This document shows positions 35,483 through 43,453 of a DNA stretch of 64,000 nucleotides, piece by piece. The notes under the pieces are model-generated. The model was not told the DNA's origin. It saw nothing but the letters and a program-made list of their open reading frames with translations, and did not search any database. Each line of letters opens with the position of its first letter. Positions within the stretch are counted from its first letter, which is position 1. The stretch is from assembly GCA_035294125.1 (NCBI GenBank), contig DATGLM010000048.1:1-64000 (forward strand). The letters run 5' to 3'. The position numbers and the translations under genes were made by a program. The stretch is from CADDYT01 sp035294125 (GTDB taxonomy: Bacteria; Chloroflexota; Ktedonobacteria; Ktedonobacterales; Ktedonobacteraceae).

Positions 35483-36763
35483 TTACGCCGAGAGCAGGGG
35501 GTCAATCTGCTGTGCGGCGCTGTTCAGAGCTGCCTGGGCCGATGCCTGACCGCGGAAAGCGAGATTGAACGCATTCGTGAGAATAGTGTCAATCTTCGTG
35601 TAGTTTGGCGTGACTGGACGGGGCTTCGCCGTTTGGAGTTGCTGCGCAAACGCCGAAAAATAGGCGGGCATGCGCGAGTCATTCGTCAGGCTCGTCAGTA
35701 CAGGCATCTGACCGACCTCACCTAGCGGAACCTGCGCGGCCTCGGAGGTCATGAACTGCATAAACGTCGTAGCCGCGTCGATGTTTTTGCTCGAACTCAT
35801 CACAGCAATATCCTCTCCCCCCACAACCGAAATGGAACTTCCTCCAGGTCCGGCTGGCACCAGCGCCATAGCATATTGCAGTGAGGAATATGTCTGCTGC
35901 AAGGTTGGGGGTTCCCACGGCCCTTCCAGAATAAACCCGACATGACCCTTGCCAAACTCATCATCCGGGCTATAACTGCTACCGCCCAACAGGTTGGGGG
36001 CCAGCGCGCGCGTCTTGTAGAGATTCACCAGGTATTCCAGCGCGGCGACGCTCTGCGGGCTATTGATATAGCCGGTGGCGGCTGTATAGTCGTCATTGGT
36101 CACCGCGCCGCCAAAGCTCCAGATCCAGGGCAAGATATTCCAGGCATCCAGTCCGCCCTCGGCATAGCCGTAGAAATTCTTGTTGAGCGCGGAAATTTTC
36201 GCTGACAGCGCTTGAAATTCCTCGGTTGTCGTGGGAGGCTGGCTGGCACCCACCTCGGATAAAAGCTTTTTGCCGTAGAACATCACCCTTGTGTTGGTGT
36301 CCAGAGGCAGACCATAATATTTCCCTTTGTAGGCACAGGTGGCAAGGGGGCCAGGGTAAAACTCGCTTTTGCGCTGCGCCACAATATCATCCGTCGGAAC
36401 CAGGGCACCAATCTTTGCCAGTTGCGGCATCCAGATGATGTCTGAACGCACGACATCCGGGCCAGCGCCGCCCGCGACGGTGGCGATCAATTTCTGCAAA
36501 AGCGAATTGTAAGGGATGTTCTGGCTCTTCACAACGATATTCGGGTACTTCTGTTGGAAAGCCGGAATGACCTTGGTAAGCAACGTCTGATTTTCAGGAT
36601 CGGTGACGTTATAGGCATTCCAGAAAGTGATGGTTGTCTTCGTCGAACTGCTGCTGGTCGTTGTGTTGCCGCAAGCTGCGAGGAAACTTCCAGCCGCGCT
36701 CCCTGCTAGAGCAAGCTGAGCGCTCCGCTCCAAAAAACGTCGTCGTGAGATGGGGGTTTGCAT
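35483..36763 (-). CDS. Extracellular sugar-binding lipoprotein of the ABC importer
   Basis: A 426-residue solute-binding protein. The start is ATG 36763, after AGGAG at 7 bases. The N-terminus has a twin-arginine-like SRRRFLERSAQ, a hydrophobic stretch and the lipobox FLAAC with lipidated C31. A Ser/Thr linker and the SBP fold follow (TITFWNAYN, VAGGAGPDVVRSDIIWMPQLA, and GFILEGPWEP). It captures oligosaccharide outside the membrane for the two permeases downstream. A gap of about 90 bases to the first permease is slightly larger than the others in the operon. Confidence 0.95.
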   Translation of the reverse strand: MQTPISRRRFLERSAQLALAGSAAGSFLAACGNTTTSSSSTKTTITFWNAYNVTDPENQTLLTKVIPAFQQKYPNIVVKSQNIPYNSLLQKLIATVAGGAGPDVVRSDIIWMPQLAKIGALVPTDDIVAQRKSEFYPGPLATCAYKGKYYGLPLDTNTRVMFYGKKLLSEVGASQPPTTTEEFQALSAKISALNKNFYGYAEGGLDAWNILPWIWSFGGAVTNDDYTAATGYINSPQSVAALEYLVNLYKTRALAPNLLGGSSYSPDDEFGKGHVGFILEGPWEPPTLQQTYSSLQYAMALVPAGPGGSSISVVGGEDIAVMSSSKNIDAATTFMQFMTSEAAQVPLGEVGQMPVLTSLTNDSRMPAYFSAFAQQLQTAKPRPVTPNYTKIDTILTNAFNLAFRGQASAQAALNSAAQQIDPLLSA

Positions 36764-36851
36764 GATCGAACTCCTGTCTGATATGCAGTGAAGACGGTAC
36801 AGTCGCAAAAAAATATGAAAAAAAGTGCGCTCATCCCTCCTTTCTACAAAG

Positions 36852-38096
36852 CTAGCTGCCAGCGCCCGCCTGAGCCAGCAGGTTGTCGATCACCAGCACT
36901 TCGGAACTTTCGTAGATCGGCGACCTGAACACCTCGCGCAAGAGCAAACTGGCGGCGCCCCGCGCCCAGTTTGCGTCATCCACCGGACGGTGGACGATCT
37001 CGATGTTTTTGTATGCTGCTCCAAAGAGATGGAGTGGCAAGGTCGCACGCATCGGCGCGAGCAGCAGTTCTCCTGCCTGCAAGCCCGAACCGCTGATGAT
37101 TATCTGTGCAGGATCAAAGATATTGCTCAGATTGGCAAGCGCAATACCCAGGGCGTTGCCTGCATGCGTGAAGATTGCCCGGATTTCCTCATCCCCGGCG
37201 TTCGCCCGCTCAATCAAGCCCCCAATCGCATCTTCCACGTGATGCCCTGGATCGCTTCCCGTGGCAGCGCGCAGAATACCGTAATCGGATGCGATTGCTT
37301 CCAGGCATCCCCGTTTTCCACAGTTACAGAGAGGGGCATTTGGGGATGTGTCAATAGTCATATGACCGGCCTCACCGGCCCCTCCGGTTGAGCCGCAATA
37401 CAGCTCACCACCAACCACGATTCCCAGGCCAATGCCTCGCCCCAGCGTTACCAGGAGAAAATTCGCGGCCTCACGTCCCGCGCCAAAATAACGCTCGGCC
37501 ACTGCTAGCGTGTTGACGTCATTATCGATACGCACGGGCAAATGTAGCTCAGACTCCAGGGCGGCACCCAGTTCGACATCGTGCCAGCCGAGAATGGCCG
37601 AGTAGCGACAAATGCCGCGCGCTGAATCGATCAAGCCTGACAGACCAACCCCTATGCCAAGCACTTTGTTCATAGGAATGTGCGCCTCGCTTAGACACCG
37701 TTTGACTGCTCCTACCATTGTCTCGACGACATGATGAGGAATCGCCTCGCCAACAATATCCTCCTCAAGCGTGAAGATGATCGCGCAGTTCAGGTCACAG
37801 ACGGCCACCGTCATACTATCTTCGCGCAACTTAATGCCCACGACATAACCCGCAGCGGGATTGAGACTTAAGAGAACAGGTCGGCGTCCCCCGCTCGATT
37901 CCTCGGTCGACCCCTCGGAAATCAGGCCAGCCGTGAGAAATTCGCCTACAATACGGGTAATGGTAGCCGCAGGCAACTTACTGCGCCTGGCCAGATCGGT
38001 ACGCGAAATAGATCCATGCTCCATGATCAGGTTAAAAACGATGCTCCGATTGAGATCGCGTAACAATCGTTTGTGGCCTGAGCGTGTGCTTTCCAT
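36852..38096 (-). CDS. ROK-family transcriptional repressor
   Basis: A 414-residue NagC/XylR-type regulator. ATG 38096 follows GGAGGAAG at 6 bases. An N-terminal winged helix (about 18-75; SISRTDLARRSKLPAATITRIV) precedes a sugar-kinase-fold domain with LGIGVGLSGLID, DNDVNTLAVAERYFGAG, and the zinc motif GHMTID...CNCGKRGCLEAIAS. It likely senses a sugar and represses the alpha-glucan operon that follows in the same direction. A 21-bp palindrome lies just upstream of the start and overlaps the presumed transcript start. Confidence 0.94.
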   Translation of the reverse strand: MESTRSGHKRLLRDLNRSIVFNLIMEHGSISRTDLARRSKLPAATITRIVGEFLTAGLISEGSTEESSGGRRPVLLSLNPAAGYVVGIKLREDSMTVAVCDLNCAIIFTLEEDIVGEAIPHHVVETMVGAVKRCLSEAHIPMNKVLGIGVGLSGLIDSARGICRYSAILGWHDVELGAALESELHLPVRIDNDVNTLAVAERYFGAGREAANFLLVTLGRGIGLGIVVGGELYCGSTGGAGEAGHMTIDTSPNAPLCNCGKRGCLEAIASDYGILRAATGSDPGHHVEDAIGGLIERANAGDEEIRAIFTHAGNALGIALANLSNIFDPAQIIISGSGLQAGELLLAPMRATLPLHLFGAAYKNIEIVHRPVDDANWARGAASLLLREVFRSPIYESSEVLVIDNLLAQAGAGS

Positions 38097-38132
38097 ACAC
38101 TTCCTCCGCAGAAGGTAGTCCGGTAGAAGCTT

Positions 38133-38153
38133 ACTTATTTCAGTGAAATAAGT
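38133..38153. promoter_or_regulatory. ROK operator palindrome
   Basis: Arms ACTTATTTCA and TGAAATAAGT surround a single central G. It sits between the promoter at 38162-38191 and the ROK start codon, where a bound repressor would block transcription. Confidence 0.65.
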
Positions 38154-38161
38154 ATATACAT

Positions 38162-38191
38162 ATGTTACCATGCAGCCGAGATTTTTGTCAA
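38162..38191 (-). promoter_or_regulatory. Promoter of the ROK/sugar operon
   Basis: On the minus strand TTGACA and TAACAT are 18 bases apart. A second possible -10, TATACT, lies at 38151-38156 and overlaps the palindrome. Confidence 0.45.
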
Positions 38192-38278
38192 GAGGAGAAA
38201 TTATGAGAGGGGAATCGCGCTGATTTGACAGTGGTTCTCCCATATGGTACATGTGCTGGAAGAGGAGGTCGAAAAACG

Positions 38279-38998
38279 ATGGCAATGTCAAAACGGTGTA
38301 TTCCCTATACACCACGGACTCGCGAACCGGGACAAAGCGTATTCGCGCTGGTCAGTACGGCGGGAGTCCACCTGCGGGAGCAGGAGCCATACAATATTGA
38401 GGGAGACAATACCTGGCGCGTGCTGCCGGGAGATGTGCAGGTGAACCAGTTGATGGTGACACACGACCATTACGATACCCATGATGCCAACGAAGATATC
38501 AACTGTGTATTTCCGATTGACCGGCTGCGCGAACTGGCCGCCGGGGGCATTATCGGCGGCATCGCCAACAGACATCTGGGCTTCATGGGTTATAGCCAGA
38601 GGCTGCGCGAGATCTATGAGCAGGTCGCGCCGGAGATGGCGAAGCTCGTGTTGCGTTCCAACGCCGATGCCGTGCTGATAACCGCGGGCTGACCCCTCTG
38701 CCACCGGGTTGCAGTTGCGATCCAGCGTGAAATCGAGATGGTCGGTATTCCCACCGTCATGATTACGGTGTTTCCAGAGGAGACACGGCAGGCCGGGCCA
38801 CCACGCGCCTTCCATCCAATGGGCTTTAAGCCTGGCAACAGTCTGGGCGGGCCGCATCAAGTGGACTTGCAGCGCAAGGTGTTGCGAGACGCGCTACGCC
38901 GCTGGGAGGCCAGAGAGGAGCCGGGTCGTATCTGGGAACAGGAATATCCCGAATACAGGAGCGATGATAGCTGGCGCAAGGCATATAGCGAGGAATAA
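38279..38998 (+). CDS. GrdB-like selenoprotein (UGA read as selenocysteine)
   Basis: The frame from ATG 38279 (AGGAGG at 38263-38268) runs to 38998 with one TGA at 38690-38692. It matches the glycine/sarcosine/betaine reductase selenoprotein B family. Just around the TGA the protein reads DAVLITAG-U-PLCHRVAVAIQREIE, then GIPTVMITVFPEETRQAGPPRA and FHPMGFKPG. Homologs have Cys or Sec at exactly this place (CPLCH), so position 138 is selenocysteine in a U-x-x-C redox motif. The full product is 239 residues. A tRNA-Sec gene at 23222 supports it. Reductase partners (GrdA, GrdC, GrdD) are absent, so the substrate is unknown. Confidence 0.88.
38690..38730 (+). promoter_or_regulatory. Candidate bacterial SECIS element
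   Basis: Immediately after the TGA, CTGC (38698-38701) can pair with GCAG (38711-38714) around the loop CACCGGGTT. The apical loop lies about 12-20 bases after the UGA, similar to known bacterial SECIS hairpins that bind SelB. Only a short stem is evident, so this is a weak prediction. Confidence 0.35.
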
Positions 38999-39012
38999 AC
39001 AACTCCAGGCAA

Positions 39013-39052
39013 ACGAAAAAGCTCAGACTGCGTCTGGTCTGAGCCTTTTCGT
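39013..39052. terminator. Bidirectional terminator between selenoprotein and peroxiredoxin
   Basis: A 16-bp stem with one mismatch (39013-39028 with 39037-39052). The outer arms are AACGAAAAA and CCTTTTCGT, which gives a T-rich end on both strands. Lies between convergent stops. Confidence 0.8.
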
Positions 39053-39073
39053 CTGGTTGGTAAAGAGCAAGGC

Positions 39074-39559
39074 TTAGAGTTTGCGCAAAGCCTCGAAGAG
39101 GTCTTCGTTGTCGGGCATGTCGCCGGGGCTATTCATCACTTCGATGTAACGAATGACGCCCTCTTTGTCGATGACGATCAGGGCGCGTTCCGGCATACCC
39201 GCCGGATTGCGCACACCGTAGAGGTCAACGACCTGACCCTGCGGGTAGAAGTCCGAGAGCAGGGGAAACGAGGTATTCATCGCTTTGGCCCAGGCGTTGA
39301 GCGCATGCTGGCTGTCCATACTGATGCTGACAATTTCCGTGTCGGCATCTTTGAAACGCTCTAATTCCGCTTCATATGAAGGGAGCTGGGCTGAGCAGAC
39401 GCGGCTAAAGGCAAACGGCACGAAGGCAAGGACAACGTTTTTCTTGCCACGGAGATCCGCCAGGTGCCAGTCCTGTCTATCTGCGGTCTTGAGGGTGAAG
39501 TCGGGAGCCTTATCCCCGACCTTCAGCGTCTTCGTCTCCGAACGACTGTCATTGCTCAT
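39074..39559 (-). CDS. 1-Cys peroxiredoxin (AhpE-like)
   Basis: A 161-residue AhpC/TSA family thioredoxin-fold peroxidase. ATG 39559 follows GGAAGGAA; an upstream in-frame ATG lacks this. Peroxidatic Cys55 is in VPFAFSRVCSAQLPSYEAEL, and the invariant Arg is in the VRNPAG/RALIVIDKEG part. There is no second cysteine, so it is a 1-Cys type such as AhpE, needing an external reductant. It reduces hydrogen or organic peroxides in the cytoplasm. Confidence 0.93.
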   Translation of the reverse strand: MSNDSRSETKTLKVGDKAPDFTLKTADRQDWHLADLRGKKNVVLAFVPFAFSRVCSAQLPSYEAELERFKDADTEIVSISMDSQHALNAWAKAMNTSFPLLSDFYPQGQVVDLYGVRNPAGMPERALIVIDKEGVIRYIEVMNSPGDMPDNEDLFEALRKL

Positions 39560-39772
39560 GGTGTATTCCTTCCGAGATTCTTTACCTGCTCTCATGGAGA
39601 GACGCACGAGGCTAAGGTGACTGGCAGAATTTGCCAATCGTCTTAAAAGGTGCGCGAGAGCGTATGAAAAAAATAACTGGTACCCTTGCGGTAATACGCA
39701 CGAGGGTACTTCGTTGAGATTGTAGCACTCGCGCAGAGATCAAGTCAACGAGAGCGGAGGCGAAAAATATCT

Positions 39773-41176
39773 TTGTTGCAAGAACAGATTTCGGAGCAGT
39801 ATAAGGCTCCCTCTATCTGGGAAGCGTTGCTGGCACAGAGCGGCATCATTGCGTATATACCTATCATCATCGTCACTATCTTAATGTTCAGCGGGGCATC
39901 CTGGCAAATGCTCTGGCTGAGCACGGATGCCGCCCGCTACCAGTGCTATGCTCTTACCTTCTGGCTCGGCAGTTGGGCGACACACCTGCTGCCAGCATCG
40001 CAGTGCCAGTTTCTGGGCATCACGTCGGCTCAGCCTCCCTTTCACATGCTGCCAACGGAATACCCACCATTGACGCTGCTGCCGTTCTCCCTGGCGCTGC
40101 TGGCTCCGATCCAGGATTATCAGCTTGTCTTTGCCATCTGGATGGCGCTTGTCGCCGTGTTGATCTACTGGCTGCTCCTGCGTTACGGGCCACGAGGCGG
40201 AGCGCTGGCCTTCGCGATCTATGCACTGCTGGGAGCGTGGGCAACAGCGGAAGGACGCTATGATCTTCTTCCCGCTGCCTGTACGCTTATCTGTATCATC
40301 GCCGCCGAGCGGAAACGCTGGACACTGGCATACATCGCACTGGCTTTTGGTGTCCTGCTCAAGCTCTATCCAGTCCTGCTTTTGCCCGCGCTCTTCCTCG
40401 CCGAGCAATACGATGCCCACACACTTTCCGCCCCACCAGGCATCTTATCTGTCCGAGACATTCCTCAAACACTCTGGCAAACGCTGCGCGGGCTGCGACA
40501 GTGGAAATGGAAGAACAGCCTGGTCTTCTCCGCTATCGTCCTGGGCATTACTACTTTCTTTGCGCTCTTGAATTTCCAGGGAGCGGTGCTGAGCCAGTTG
40601 AGCTACTTCTTGCATCGCCCCGTACAGGTAGAGTCAACTGGCAGCATCTTCCTCTGGCTGGCAACCTCCTACGGCTTTCCCGTACAGATTGTCTCAAGCT
40701 ACGGTTCGCTCAACATCGTCAGTGCACTCAACGGCCTTGTATCGGCAGCTGGCGATGTGGCGCTTGTCCTCGGCTATGCTTTCATTCTCTTCCTGCAATG
40801 GCGCGAGAAGTTTGACCTGACGCAGGCCAGCATCGCCATCCTGCTCGTCTTTATCGCTACCGGCAAAGTGTTCAGTCCGCAATACCTGATCTGGGTCATA
40901 CCCCTGCTCGCCTACAAGGGGGCGCTGGACGGCTTCTGGATGATTTGCTGGGGGACACTCTCATTCCTGACTACCTACATCTACGCATATCTCTACACAC
41001 GAGCTTCCAGCGTCTTGCTCATTCCATACGTCCCCGGCTTCGTGCAAACGGTAGCCCTGCGCGACGCCTGCTTCGTGCTGGTCACCCTGGCCTTCCTCTT
41101 CAACTGGTTTCACGTCCGCAAACGCAAACCACTCCCTCCTGCGGAGGGAGTGATCCGACAATTTTCCTTGCTGTAG
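39773..41176 (+). CDS. GT87/DUF2029-like polytopic glycosyltransferase
   Basis: A 467-residue membrane protein with about ten helices. The segment YPPLTLLPFSLALL and an early loop with polar acidic residues fit GT-C mannosyltransferase-like proteins (GT87), which use polyprenyl-phosphate sugars outside the membrane. Start is TTG 39773 (TTG 39776 possible), with GCGGAGG at 39754-39760. A hairpin inside the last codons (41130-41152, arms CACTCCCTC and GAGGGAGTG) may also act as the terminator. No cell-wall genes flank it. Confidence 0.75.
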   Translation: MLQEQISEQYKAPSIWEALLAQSGIIAYIPIIIVTILMFSGASWQMLWLSTDAARYQCYALTFWLGSWATHLLPASQCQFLGITSAQPPFHMLPTEYPPLTLLPFSLALLAPIQDYQLVFAIWMALVAVLIYWLLLRYGPRGGALAFAIYALLGAWATAEGRYDLLPAACTLICIIAAERKRWTLAYIALAFGVLLKLYPVLLLPALFLAEQYDAHTLSAPPGILSVRDIPQTLWQTLRGLRQWKWKNSLVFSAIVLGITTFFALLNFQGAVLSQLSYFLHRPVQVESTGSIFLWLATSYGFPVQIVSSYGSLNIVSALNGLVSAAGDVALVLGYAFILFLQWREKFDLTQASIAILLVFIATGKVFSPQYLIWVIPLLAYKGALDGFWMICWGTLSFLTTYIYAYLYTRASSVLLIPYVPGFVQTVALRDACFVLVTLAFLFNWFHVRKRKPLPPAEGVIRQFSLL

Positions 41177-41327
41177 CCAGTACTCCCGCTCACGCTCTAA
41201 AAACCTGCAACAGGTCATCGAGCCACAGCTTGACAGAGAAACCGCCCGCCACATCGGCCACGAAAGGAATGCGCATGTACCGAATTTCATCGTGATCGAT
41301 GCATTGAAGCCCTGAGACACTCTCCAG

Positions 41328-42164
41328 CTATTTCCAGGTTGCATTGCTGGAAATCCTATCTTGCAAATCCTGCCGTATCTCATAGGACTTTTCGGCCTCG
41401 GCGAGGATGGCGGTGTCGACCTGCTGGATGAACATGGCCTCGCGGTTGTGGTCGAGCAGGGTGAGCGCGCCTTTGAAGGGAACGGTGACTTGCGAGCGGC
41501 CAATCAGGTGTTCCTCGACTCCCTCGTAGCTGCTGGACCCGGCGGCGTTGGCGTAGACGAGAACAATCTCATTTTCAAATGCTCGCGTGACGCAGAGCGC
41601 GTTTACCAGCTTGACCTCGGCGTTGGGGTCGTGCCTGCGCCCCTCACCCGCGTCCTCGAAGCACCAGTAGCTGGGACAGATGACCATCTCAACACCTTGC
41701 TTGAGCAAGGTCCTGAACGTTTCGGGAAACATGAGGTCCCAGCAGATAATCAGGCCAACGCGGCCATAGTCGGTGTCAAAGGCGGCAAGTTCGCTGCCGG
41801 GGGTGATGTAGCCGCGTTCGGGGAGCCAGAGGTTCACCTTGCGATAGCGCCCGCGAATATCGCCTGCGTGGTCGATATAGTAGGTAGTGTTGAACAGGCC
41901 AGTGGCCTCACCCTCGATGAAGGAGCCGGGAACAATATCAATGGTATACCTGGCAGCGAGACGCCGGAAGTGGCGGAGATAGGAGCCTTCATAGTCGGCG
42001 TACTCAGCACGACCTGAGAGGGGACCCGTAACAAAATCTTCGGGGAAGACGATGATCTGAGCCTGTCCAGCCGCCTCCTGAATGAAACGCTCAGCCCGTT
42101 TAAGGTTCTCCCGCGGACTCAATTGCTCAATAGCAAACTGCACCACGGCGATATTCACCTGCAT
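41328..42164 (-). CDS. Carbon-nitrogen hydrolase (nitrilase superfamily)
   Basis: A 278-residue amidase-type protein with catalytic Glu42 (IVFPEDFVTG), Lys109 (RYRKVNLWLPERGY) and Cys141 (LIICWDLMFPETF). A His follows near the active site in SYWCFEDAGEGRRHDP. Its motif spacing differs from the homolog at 24119, with a NLWLPERGY loop after the Lys. It is read with the downstream NAD-dependent epimerase 27 bases away in the same direction, and may be cotranscribed. Substrate is unknown. Confidence 0.92.
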   Translation of the reverse strand: MQVNIAVVQFAIEQLSPRENLKRAERFIQEAAGQAQIIVFPEDFVTGPLSGRAEYADYEGSYLRHFRRLAARYTIDIVPGSFIEGEATGLFNTTYYIDHAGDIRGRYRKVNLWLPERGYITPGSELAAFDTDYGRVGLIICWDLMFPETFRTLLKQGVEMVICPSYWCFEDAGEGRRHDPNAEVKLVNALCVTRAFENEIVLVYANAAGSSSYEGVEEHLIGRSQVTVPFKGALTLLDHNREAMFIQQVDTAILAEAEKSYEIRQDLQDRISSNATWK

Positions 42165-42191
42165 AGCGTCCTCCCTGATGCGATGATAACC

Positions 42192-43244
42192 TTACTTCTT
42201 GACCTGAACGGCTTCGCGCTCCTGCGGCTGGGACGAGAGCATGCCTTGCTTTGCTTCAAGATACCAGCGCACGCCTTCATCGAGGCCGCGCTGGATATCG
42301 TATTCAGGTTCGTAGCCAAGCTCGCGCCGCGCCCGCTCGATGGAGAATTGCTGGTCTCCACCTAGTAAAGTTATACCATACGTTGTCACGGGCGGGGGGG
42401 CGGACTTGCGACGGCCCATTGCCGCCCAGAGCACCTCTGCGACGCGACCGGCTGCATAGAGGGCGCTGTAGGGATAGTGACGCGAGAGGTGCGGGACGTG
42501 CAGCTTGTCGGCAATGGTGTTCAAGTATTCGGCCTGCGTCACCCTCCTGTCGTCGGCAATGGTGTAGGCGCGACCAATAACCTCGTCGCCCGCGTCGCCT
42601 GCTCTTATAAGACCCTGCGCCACGTCACGCACATAGACGACAGGCACGATATTGTCGCCGGAGCCGATAATAAAGCCCTTGCCGGTGTCGACGAGCGCAA
42701 CAAAGCGGCCAAAGCTGGCGGTATCACGCGGGCCATAAATCCAGCCCGGACGCACGATGACGACGGGCGCGGCCTGATCTTTGACAAGGTTGGCAATCAA
42801 TTTCTCGCCCGCGATCTTGGTGCGGCTATAGGGATTATCCTCAGCATGATAGGGATGATCCTCGGTCACAATACCATGCAGGTGATGCCCGTACACAGTG
42901 ATCGAGCTGGTATGCACGATGCGACGCACGCCAGCATCCATTGAGGCATGTATCAGGTTCGCCACACCCTGTACATTAATCGCCCGGTAGACCTCTTCCA
43001 GCCCCCATGGCCCCGTTTTGGCCGCGACATTATAGACGCGCTCAACTCCCTGCACCGCCCGTTTGAGCGATTCCGCGTCGGTCAAATCGCCATGGACAAC
43101 CTCGACGCCGGGCAGTGCGCGCAGGCGAGTCGCATCCTCAGTGGGCAGAGTCATTGCCCGCACCTCATCGCCACGTTCTACCAGCATATCAACAAGGTGA
43201 CCGCCCAGAAACCCGGCAGCCCCGGTTACCAGCACTTTTCCCAT
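42192..43244 (-). CDS. NAD(P)-dependent SDR-family epimerase/dehydrogenase
   Basis: A 350-residue extended short-chain dehydrogenase of the 3-beta-hydroxysteroid dehydrogenase/sugar-epimerase type. It has GAAGFLGGHL for NAD(P) binding, a Ser in HTSSITVYG, and YSRTK as the catalytic Tyr-Lys. It ends in an NAD-type C-terminal domain. Substrate could be a sterol, a flavonoid-like ketone or a sugar nucleotide; nothing decides. It is the first gene of a two-gene operon with the amidase. Confidence 0.92.
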   Translation of the reverse strand: MGKVLVTGAAGFLGGHLVDMLVERGDEVRAMTLPTEDATRLRALPGVEVVHGDLTDAESLKRAVQGVERVYNVAAKTGPWGLEEVYRAINVQGVANLIHASMDAGVRRIVHTSSITVYGHHLHGIVTEDHPYHAEDNPYSRTKIAGEKLIANLVKDQAAPVVIVRPGWIYGPRDTASFGRFVALVDTGKGFIIGSGDNIVPVVYVRDVAQGLIRAGDAGDEVIGRAYTIADDRRVTQAEYLNTIADKLHVPHLSRHYPYSALYAAGRVAEVLWAAMGRRKSAPPPVTTYGITLLGGDQQFSIERARRELGYEPEYDIQRGLDEGVRWYLEAKQGMLSSQPQEREAVQVKK

Positions 43245-43376
43245 TAATAAAAAAACTCCTTTACGCTAATCCGAATTACCTGAGATGAGTATAACAAGCC
43301 CGGCAAACGTTTGGCAACAGGATAAGACTATTGGCGGAGTGGGGAGGCAGAGTGAGGAAAAATGATGAGCAAATGT

Positions 43377-43405
43377 TTGTAATCATGCTTTGTTTCGGAT
43401 AAAAT
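43377..43405 (+). promoter_or_regulatory. Promoter of the aldehyde dehydrogenase gene
   Basis: TTGTAA and TAAAAT are 17 bases apart, ending 48 bases before the start codon. A GGAGGT ribosome binding site follows at 43441-43446. Confidence 0.6.
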
Positions 43406-43453
43406 AGCTACTGTCGAAGAAAGCTTTGTATCATAGCGCCGGAGGTATGATCG

